Of a DNA stretch of 64,000 nt, positions 58,215 through 64,000 are shown piece after piece (positions within the stretch are counted from its first letter, which is position 1; every line of letters begins with the position of its first letter). This DNA is from Tellurirhabdus rosea (GTDB lineage: Bacteria > Bacteroidota > Bacteroidia > Cytophagales > Spirosomataceae). The position numbers and the translations under genes were made by a program. The stretch is from NCBI RefSeq assembly GCF_026278345.1, contig NZ_CP111085.1, forward strand, positions 5,180,282 through 5,244,281. Reading direction: 5' to 3'. The notes below the pieces were generated by a model. It had not been told where the DNA came from and did no database searches. It worked only from the letters and a program-made list of their open reading frames with translations.

Positions 58215-59885
58215 ATGCAGCACAAACTACGTATGCTGGGACTCACCGTCCTGCTGACCACCGCCTTAAGTAGTCAACTGGCTTTTGCCCAGGGATATTG
58301 GGCGGGTTCCAATTACAAAAACGGCTTACGTCTTTACCTGAACAAGGACAGTACCAGCTTTATTCGCCTCCTGATGTGGTCGCAGATCTGGCTGCGCTGG
58401 CAGCAGCAGAACCCCGGCACCAGCATCGCCGGCAACAACAACGTGGCCGAAACCTGGGACGTGGGAATTCGCCGGAGCCGCATCCTGATGCACGGCCAGC
58501 TGACTCCCCGAATCCTGGTCTTCTGGATTATCGGGGCCAACAACCAGACCTTCAACACGGGCGGGGGCGGGCTGCTCACCGGGCCCGACGGCGTCACGGA
58601 CGGCAAAAGGCAGGCCGTGTTTGTCCACGACGCCTGGACGGAGTTCAAGGCCAGCCGGGCCTTTTCGTTCGGGGCGGGACTGCTGACCTGGTCGGGACTT
58701 TCCCGGCTTTCCAGCGCCGCCACGCTGAATTTCATGACCTTTGATTCGCCGCTGTATGGCTGGGCGCTGCTGGATGCCAACGACCAGTTTGCCCGGACGT
58801 TTGGGGTGTACGCCAAAGGGGAAATCGGTAAGCTGAGCTACCGGGCCATTCTCTCCAAGCCCTTTACCATTCCGGAAGCGGCCACGGGCTGGACAACGCC
58901 CTACACCCTGGCCCAACGCACCGGAGCGTCGCCGATGACCACCCTCGCCGGGCGGGGCGCGGGCTGGGCAGCCGGACTGACGGCCCTGCCGAATGCCTAC
59001 AACATTTCGCAGTACAACTCGCGGACGCTCAACAAACCGCTGTACCAGTTGTACGCCACCTACGATTTCTTCGAACAGGAAAGCCAGACGCTGCCGTTTA
59101 TGGTCGGGTCGTACCTGGGCACAAAAAAGGTGTTTAACGTCGGGGCCGGGTTCATGATCCAGCCGGAGGCCATGTGGCACCGGACGCCCCGGACCGCCGC
59201 GCCGACGATTCCTGCCAGCGTTTCGCTCAATGCCCAGCAAACGGCCGAGCTCCAGGCGGGGCGTTATCCGGCGGCCATCACGGGTTTTGCCGGTTTGCCC
59301 GAAAACCAGCGGATCGCCCTGCAACTGGCCAACGTGGATACCGCCCGCACGGCCATGCGCCATTTTGCCATCGACAGTTTTCTGGACCTGCCCTTCGGTC
59401 CGGAAGGCGCCCAGCGCTCGGCCCTGACGGCGTATGCCGCGCATTACTGGTTCGACTACGGGCCCAATTACGTCCGGAACGCCGGTACGATGAACCTAGC
59501 CAGTGCCGCCACCCAGCCGGGCTCACAGCCGCAGGCGTTCAACGGGGCGGGCAATGCCTATCCGACCTGGGGCACCGGCCGCGTCTTTCACATCCAGGCA
59601 GGCTATATGTTTCCCCGGGCCTGGACGCAGACGTTCGGGCAGTTTCAGCCGTACGTGTCCTACAGCCGGGCCAATTTCGAACGCCTGAATCAGCCTCACA
59701 ACCTCCTGGAAGGCGGGATCAACTGGCTGCTGGCGGGGCACAACGCCAAAATCACCGTTCATTACCGGCCCCGCCCCATTTATTCGGCCGCTACCAACGA
59801 AGTGCCCGGACAGGAAGGGCTCGGCGGCATGCGCGTGGCGGACCGCAAGTCGGAAGTGATCACCCAGTTTTTTATCTTTTTCTGA
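58215..59885 (+). CDS. Outer-membrane porin-like protein
   Basis: 556 residues from the ATG at 58215 (MQHKLRMLGLTVLLTTALSS). A signal peptide ends near LAFAQ. The mature part is Trp/Tyr-rich with alternating strands (LRLYLNKDSTSFIRLLMWSQ, GIRRSRILMHGQLTPRILVF, FSFGAGLLTWSGLSRLSS, GRVFHIQAGYMFPRAWTQTF, QPYVSYSRANFERLN) and ends VITQFFIFF, a terminal aromatic typical of outer-membrane barrels. RRSRILMHGQLTPRI resembles phosphate-selective porins O and P. The ligand is unknown. 9 bp upstream of a small lipoprotein gene. Confidence 0.8.
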   Translation: MQHKLRMLGLTVLLTTALSSQLAFAQGYWAGSNYKNGLRLYLNKDSTSFIRLLMWSQIWLRWQQQNPGTSIAGNNNVAETWDVGIRRSRILMHGQLTPRILVFWIIGANNQTFNTGGGGLLTGPDGVTDGKRQAVFVHDAWTEFKASRAFSFGAGLLTWSGLSRLSSAATLNFMTFDSPLYGWALLDANDQFARTFGVYAKGEIGKLSYRAILSKPFTIPEAATGWTTPYTLAQRTGASPMTTLAGRGAGWAAGLTALPNAYNISQYNSRTLNKPLYQLYATYDFFEQESQTLPFMVGSYLGTKKVFNVGAGFMIQPEAMWHRTPRTAAPTIPASVSLNAQQTAELQAGRYPAAITGFAGLPENQRIALQLANVDTARTAMRHFAIDSFLDLPFGPEGAQRSALTAYAAHYWFDYGPNYVRNAGTMNLASAATQPGSQPQAFNGAGNAYPTWGTGRVFHIQAGYMFPRAWTQTFGQFQPYVSYSRANFERLNQPHNLLEGGINWLLAGHNAKITVHYRPRPIYSAATNEVPGQEGLGGMRVADRKSEVITQFFIFF

Positions 59886-59894
59886 AAACGAGCC

Positions 59895-60335
59895 ATGCAA
59901 CTTCGTCTGATCACCGCCCTGTTTTTGGTTCTGCTGGGTTCGGGATGCATCAATACCCGTCCCCGGCCCATGACGCTCACCTGCAACCTGAGCAAGGAGC
60001 AGTTTGTAGAGGAGTGTACCCGGCTGCTGCGGCAGAACGGGTATAAGATTATCGAGGAGAATGCCGCTATGGCGCGGGTCCGGGCTACGAAAGGGCAGAA
60101 CCAGACCAACATGGGCGAAAACATGCAGTACAATGGGCCGTATCTTTTCGATGCCACTTACGATGAAGGGCGAATTGTGGTGAGCGTCGCCACGATCATC
60201 CGGGTCATCAACGCCGACGAACAGCCGTTCATTCTGCAAACGCATAACGAAGGCCGGGGCACCAGCGGGGCCGACAAAAAGTTCTTCGTGCCGGTGCTGG
60301 ACGGGCTTCGAAAAAGGTGCGCCCGGTTGCCCTGA
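59895..60335 (+). CDS. Small lipoprotein, unknown
   Basis: 146 residues, MQLRLITALFLVLLGSGCIN with lipobox GSGC (Cys18). The mature domain has TCNLSKEQFVEECTRLLRQN followed by GYKIIEENAAMARVRATKG, an alpha/beta pattern, and VVSVATIIRVINADEQPFIL strands. No family recognised. It is probably co-transcribed with the porin-like gene and ends in a strong terminator. Confidence 0.75.
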   Translation: MQLRLITALFLVLLGSGCINTRPRPMTLTCNLSKEQFVEECTRLLRQNGYKIIEENAAMARVRATKGQNQTNMGENMQYNGPYLFDATYDEGRIVVSVATIIRVINADEQPFILQTHNEGRGTSGADKKFFVPVLDGLRKRCARLP

Positions 60336-60347
60336 GGCCATCGGGGA

Positions 60348-60376
60348 GGGCTGTGCACGGCACAGCCCTTTTTTTT
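60348..60376. terminator. Intrinsic terminator
   Basis: GGGCTGTG-CACGG-CACAGCCC, a perfect 8-bp stem, followed by eight T. Serves the lipoprotein gene; it lies 7 nt from the converging LacI-family stop. Confidence 0.88.
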
Positions 60377-60382
60377 GACCGT

Positions 60383-61405
60383 TTACCGTCGCAGCGACGA
60401 CTCGCGGACGATCAGCTTCGTCGGCATCACTTTCGTCTCCACCGGCACCGCTTCGTCGCCGGATTCCAGGTGGGCCAGCAGCAGCCGGACGGTTTCGAGC
60501 CCCATTTCCTGAATCGGCTGACTCACACTGGACAGCGAAGGGGAGAGGTAGGCCGAAACGGGTTCGTTGTTGAAACTCACCACCGCCAGATCTTCCGGAA
60601 TCCGTAACCCCCTCTGTTTCATTACGTACAAAGCCGGATAGGCGATCCGGTCGCTGATGGTCAGCAGGCCGTCCAGCGGCTGGGGGAGGCTCATCAGCGC
60701 CAGCGTCTGCATGATCGTGTTTTCCTGCGTGTAATCGCAATGGAAAATATGGTGATTCTCGACCGGGAGGCCGTGTTTTCGCAGCGCATCCTGATACCCG
60801 GCAATGCGGCGGTTGCTGAGCAGCAGCTGCGGCGGTCCGGCCAGAAAGCCAATGCGGCGGCAGCCCTGTTCAATCAGGTGCTCGGTCGCCTTAAAGGCCG
60901 CTTCGTGGTTATCGACGATCACCTTTGAGGCCGGAATGTCGTCCGCATACCGGTCAAACAGCACCAGCGGGAAATTCCGTCGGGTCAGGCGCTCGACATG
61001 CTGGTAGTTGTCGGTATCCCGCGAGAGCGAAATAATGATGCCTTCCACCTGGCTGCGCAGCAGGTTCTGAATCTGCGTCACCTCCCGCAGCGACGATTCG
61101 TTTGTCTGACAAACCAGCACGCTATAGCCCGCCTGAAGGGCCGCATCCTCGATGCTGTTAAGCATCGCCGAGAAGTAATAGTAACTCAGATTCGGAACAA
61201 TCACCCCGATCGTGCGCGTCCGGCTCTTGGCCAGGCTGGTAGCCAGCTGGTTGGGCTGGTAATCCATTTCTTCGGCCAGCTGCATGACGGCCCTGCGCGT
61301 GTCCGGATGAATTTCCGGCATGCCACGCAGCGCCCGGGAGACGGTCGAAATAGAGATGTTCAGAGACTGAGCAATATCCTTGATGCGGACGGGAGTATTT
61401 TTCAT
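60383..61405 (-). CDS. LacI family transcriptional regulator
   Basis: 340 residues. The N-terminal LacI helix-turn-helix is RIKDIAQSLNISISTVSRAL with the hinge region YQPNQLATSLAKSRTRTIGV. The periplasmic-binding-like ligand domain follows (IVPNLSYYYFSAMLNSIEDA, LVLFDRYADDIPASKVIVDN, RIGFLAGPPQLLLSNRRIAG). It is divergent from the GH88-SusC genes, so it likely controls them in response to a sugar. Confidence 0.94.
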   Translation of the reverse strand: MKNTPVRIKDIAQSLNISISTVSRALRGMPEIHPDTRRAVMQLAEEMDYQPNQLATSLAKSRTRTIGVIVPNLSYYYFSAMLNSIEDAALQAGYSVLVCQTNESSLREVTQIQNLLRSQVEGIIISLSRDTDNYQHVERLTRRNFPLVLFDRYADDIPASKVIVDNHEAAFKATEHLIEQGCRRIGFLAGPPQLLLSNRRIAGYQDALRKHGLPVENHHIFHCDYTQENTIMQTLALMSLPQPLDGLLTISDRIAYPALYVMKQRGLRIPEDLAVVSFNNEPVSAYLSPSLSSVSQPIQEMGLETVRLLLAHLESGDEAVPVETKVMPTKLIVRESSLRR

Positions 61406-61758
61406 GAGTAGGGGTAAGAGCCTGTTTTCATTTTTTCCGGAAAGGAACCGTTTGTGAAAGTTCTGTGCCTGGGTCAGTGTTGTTCTGGCCTGTTTTGGAA
61501 GTTGTCACAATTATAGGAAAAAAAGTAATATTTATTGAATCTACAAACCTTCATGCAAACGCTTGCGGTAGCGATTGCGGAAAAATTTTCGAACTATTTC
61601 TTGAATTAGCACAAAAAAAGCTTGCTCAGGGGGCATATGCCCTGTAGCTTCAAAGAACTATTGGCAACCGGGGTCCTGTCCGGTACCTGTAGGGAGTAAA
61701 TTACATAAGGATGCAACCCCTGAATCAAATTGTATTTTTCTAATCAAGTCCTTACCCA
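61406..61758. promoter_or_regulatory. 353-bp control region between LacI regulator and GH88
   Basis: GCAAACGCTTGC at 61555-61566 is a near-palindrome of the LacI-family operator type (central CG). AAGCTTGCTCAGGGGGCATA and the following bases to 61651 form a stem with CAGGG/CCCTG around GCATATGC, possibly in the GH88 leader. TATTTTTC at 61733-61740 is one base off a -7 box. No gene was seen here. Confidence 0.55.
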
Positions 61759-62943
61759 ATGAAACACGGTTTCCTGTTTGTTCTGCTGTTTGTCGCCCAG
61801 GCTGTTTCGGCGCAGAAGGCCATCAATGTCGATGCTGAATTTGCTTCTGCGGCAAAGCAGTACGAGGCCATGCTGCGGTCCCTGCCGGATACAACCCGCT
61901 TCCCGCAGTCGACGCTGCCCGACGGCAAACTCCGGCTGATGCCGTCGTCCTGGTGGTGCAGCGGATTTTTCGGCGGTTCTCTCTGGTATATCTTCGAACG
62001 GACGGGCGATGCCCGCTTCCGGGAGGCGGCCCACCGCTGGTCAATGGCTGTTCAGAAAGAGCAGGCCAACACCCGTACGCATGACCTCGGCTTTATGCTC
62101 TACTGCCCGCTGGGCAACGGCTACCGGCTCACCAAGAATCCGGCTTACCGTCCGATAATGCTGACCGGTGCCAAGTCGCTGGCTACCCGTTTCCGCCCGG
62201 ACTACGGCGTCATTAAGTCGTGGGACGGGTACAAGGACGGGGCGGGCAAGCGCTACGAATACCCGGTCATCATCGACAACATGATGAACCTGGAGTTCCT
62301 GTTCTGGGCCGCCCGCGAATCCGGCGACAAGACGCTCTATAACCTTTGCCTGTCGCATGCCGACAGCACGATGAAGTACCACTACCGCCCCGACATGAGC
62401 AGCTACCACGTCGTTTGTTACGGCGATGGCGGCAAGGTGCTGGCCCAGCGCACGCACCAGGGCGCCGCCGACGAGTCGGCCTGGGCACGCGGACAGGCCT
62501 GGGGTCTGTACGGTTATGTGGTCATGTACCGCGAAACGAAGGATAAAAAGTACCTGAACTTTGCCCGCCGCATTGCGGACTTCATCCTGAAGCACAAAAA
62601 CCTGCCCGCCGACAAGATTCCGTACTGGGATTTCGACCGGCCGGGCGAAGAGCGGGATGCCTCGGCGGGAGCCATCATGGCGTCGGCCCTGCTCGAACTG
62701 AGCACGTACGGCGGCGCGTCGAAGACTTACTTCAAAGCGGCCGAACAGATGCTGCAAAGCCTGTCGTCACCGACCTACAAAGCGGCTCCGGGCGAAAACA
62801 ACAACTTTATCCTGAAGCACAGCGTCGGCCACAAACCGGCCAAAAGCGAAGTCGATACGCCGCTGATTTACGCGGATTATTATTACCTGGAAGCCCTGCT
62901 GCGGTACGATGGACTGCGTAAAAAAACGGCGCTGAAATCGTAA
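61759..62943 (+). CDS. GH88 family glycoside hydrolase (unsaturated glucuronyl hydrolase)
   Basis: 394 residues. A signal peptide ends near AVSAQ. Removes the 4,5-unsaturated uronic acid left by polysaccharide lyases. The (alpha/alpha)6 barrel shows the two catalytic-region Asp motifs, NTRTHDLGFMLYCPLG near residue 115 and PVIIDNMMNLEFLFWA near 173. SSWWCSGFFGGSLWYIFE near 60 and HQGAADESAWARGQAWGLYG near 235 are family marks. Followed by SusC, as in a polysaccharide-utilisation locus. Confidence 0.93.
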   Translation: MKHGFLFVLLFVAQAVSAQKAINVDAEFASAAKQYEAMLRSLPDTTRFPQSTLPDGKLRLMPSSWWCSGFFGGSLWYIFERTGDARFREAAHRWSMAVQKEQANTRTHDLGFMLYCPLGNGYRLTKNPAYRPIMLTGAKSLATRFRPDYGVIKSWDGYKDGAGKRYEYPVIIDNMMNLEFLFWAARESGDKTLYNLCLSHADSTMKYHYRPDMSSYHVVCYGDGGKVLAQRTHQGAADESAWARGQAWGLYGYVVMYRETKDKKYLNFARRIADFILKHKNLPADKIPYWDFDRPGEERDASAGAIMASALLELSTYGGASKTYFKAAEQMLQSLSSPTYKAAPGENNNFILKHSVGHKPAKSEVDTPLIYADYYYLEALLRYDGLRKKTALKS

Positions 62944-62945
62944 GG

Positions 62946-63038
62946 TGCCCGGGTGATGCTGGATAGGGGACGTTTGACACTGGACAGTAGACACTAGACA
63001 CTGATCTGTCTCCAGCGCCAACCCTCCAGCGCCCGGCA
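62946..63038. repeat. Weak 3'-end inverted repeat after GH88
   Basis: TGCCCGGGTGATGCTGGA (62946-62963) pairs with TCCAGCGCCCGGCA (63025-63038) with gaps, and GGACAG with CTGTC inside. The interior has GACACTGGACAGTAGACACT words like those at the IS256 target site. It is a likely but diverged member. Confidence 0.45.
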
Positions 63039-63096
63039 TCCTTCGGACAAGGAACGAACTAATGACTTTATTTTCAATCAATTACCTTTACCTTCC

Positions 63097-64000
63097 ATGA
63101 GTACAAACGAATACTCCGGTGTTTCCAAACCGGGGCTGGGCCGGTTCGTGTGCGGCTCGGCGCTGCTGGTAGCCCTGATGATGCCCGGACTGTCGCTGGC
63201 ACGCCCGGAAAAATCAGTGCTGATCGCTACGGCCGAACAAACGGTGAGCGGCCGGGTGACCGACGAAAAAGGGGAGGCCCTGCCGGGAGTGAGTGTGTCG
63301 CTGAAAGGCACGACCCGGGGAACGTCCACCGACAATACCGGGCGTTTCCAACTAGTGGTGCCGGGACCCGAAGCCGTCCTGGTTTTCAGCTATATCGGCT
63401 ATGCCAATCAGGAAATCACGGTGGGCAACCGCCAGTCGTTCGATGTTAAACTGGTGTCGGACGAGCAGAACCTGAACGAAGTGGTGGTGGTCGGTTACGG
63501 CACCCAGCGCAAGAGTGATATTACCGGCTCGCTGTCGTCGGTATCGGCCAAGGAAATCCGGGCCACGCCGATCACGGGCGTCGGACAGGCGCTGCAGGGC
63601 CGGGCGGCCGGGGTGTTTGTGACCCAGGCTTCCAACGCGCCGGGCGGCGGCGTATCGATCCGCGTGCGGGGGGGTAACTCCATCAACGCCGGCAACGAGC
63701 CGCTGTACGTCATCGACGGCTTTCCGGTCTATAACGAAAACGGCCCGAACCTGAACCCCAACGATATTGAGTCGATGGAAATCCTGAAAGACGCCTCCGC
63801 CACGGCCATTTACGGTTCGCGGGGTGCTAACGGGGTAGTCCTTATCACGACCAAACGCGGAAAATCAGGCCAGAACCGTATCGAACTGGAAACGTATTAC
63901 GGCATCCAGAACGTCCGGAAGCAGATTCCGATGCTGAACGCCCGGGAGTACGCCCAGCTGGTGAACGAAGCGCAGGTCAATGCCGGGCGGCCGGTGGTCT
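63097..64000 (+). CDS. SusC/RagA TonB-dependent outer-membrane receptor, partial
   Basis: The first 301 residues of a protein normally near 1000; it runs off the window end. A leader with SALLVALMMPGLSLA precedes the N-terminal carboxypeptidase-like domain (VSGRVTDEKGEALPGVSVSL near residue 50, RGTSTDNTGRFQL). The SusC-specific stretch NLNEVVVVGYGTQRKSDITG follows near 125, then the plug domain (VRGGNSINAGNEPLYVIDGF, DASATAIYGSRGANGVVLIT). It imports glycans with a SusD partner, expected downstream. 153 bp after GH88, in one locus with the LacI regulator. Confidence 0.95.
   Translation, partial: MSTNEYSGVSKPGLGRFVCGSALLVALMMPGLSLARPEKSVLIATAEQTVSGRVTDEKGEALPGVSVSLKGTTRGTSTDNTGRFQLVVPGPEAVLVFSYIGYANQEITVGNRQSFDVKLVSDEQNLNEVVVVGYGTQRKSDITGSLSSVSAKEIRATPITGVGQALQGRAAGVFVTQASNAPGGGVSIRVRGGNSINAGNEPLYVIDGFPVYNENGPNLNPNDIESMEILKDASATAIYGSRGANGVVLITTKRGKSGQNRIELETYYGIQNVRKQIPMLNAREYAQLVNEAQVNAGRPVV

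Noticed and set aside
1-64000. tRNA or rRNA genes
   Set aside because: No T-loop-like GGTTCGAATCC pattern with matching acceptor arms and no rRNA stretch was found by reading; a tRNAscan run would settle it.

Overview
The window looks like a chromosomal segment of a moderately GC-rich Bacteroidota bacterium, most probably order Cytophagales, family Spirosomaceae (Spirosoma/Larkinella/Rudanella relatives). This rests on a SusC-type outer-membrane receptor, a membrane LytTR regulator, a DUF5683 protein beside dapB and lepB, several promoters of the Bacteroidota TAnnTTTG type, and little sign of Shine-Dalgarno sites. The genus is an inference. No rRNA, tRNA or CRISPR array was found.

Layout. 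0-13.5 kb, mostly minus strand: a PHM-like lipoprotein, a methyltransferase, apaG, ung (plus strand), and the string parA-parB-(inserted block)-DUF5683-dapB-lepB, then a radical SAM/SPASM protein and a DUF305 protein. 13.7-20.6 kb: ferritin, a FAD oxidoreductase, a divergent Lrp regulator/alanine dehydrogenase pair with a structured control region, hisS and a small basic protein. 20.6-32.3 kb: a methyltransferase; a minus-strand run of glycosyltransferase, membrane LytTR regulator, outer-membrane protein and serine hydrolase; hemL; a TPR/periplasmic-binding protein; yidC; pyrG. 32.5-44.6 kb: an accessory sugar-acid region with RraA-like and enolase-superfamily proteins, an IS256-type insertion sequence with an 8-bp target duplication, mannonate dehydratase, GH67 alpha-glucuronidase, an SDR oxidoreductase, an FGE-like protein and a GH109-like oxidoreductase, together suited to glucuronoxylan side chains. 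44.8-57.6 kb: a DEAD-box helicase with a long leader, pabB overlapping a NYN/cold-shock protein, hisB, radC, rpsT, a Dabb protein, a Zn-PLC-like protein, and threonine catabolism (tdh-kbl) opposite a second Lrp regulator. 57.7-64 kb: a truncated OxyR-like fragment, a porin-like protein and lipoprotein, and the start of a polysaccharide-utilisation locus (LacI regulator, GH88, SusC cut by the window end).

The most striking structure is not a gene. At least 20 intergenic spaces hold a long near-perfect inverted repeat (arms about 17-46 nt) built from reiterated 6-12 nt words such as GTTTAGG, GAATGACT, AGTCGTAAG, GCAGATTTACGC, GAGTTAT and GGTATGA. Arm sequences differ from copy to copy, but words recur between copies and the inner part often carries GCTTCGC/GCGRAGC. 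Nineteen of them lie within about 40 nt of a stop codon, several include the stop codon in the stem, and genes that have an ordinary intrinsic terminator almost never have one. They look like a class of 3-prime-end hairpin that replaces the terminator or protects the mRNA, with arms that expand and are kept complementary. I know of no description of this family, but I could not search. One copy is split by the IS256 element.
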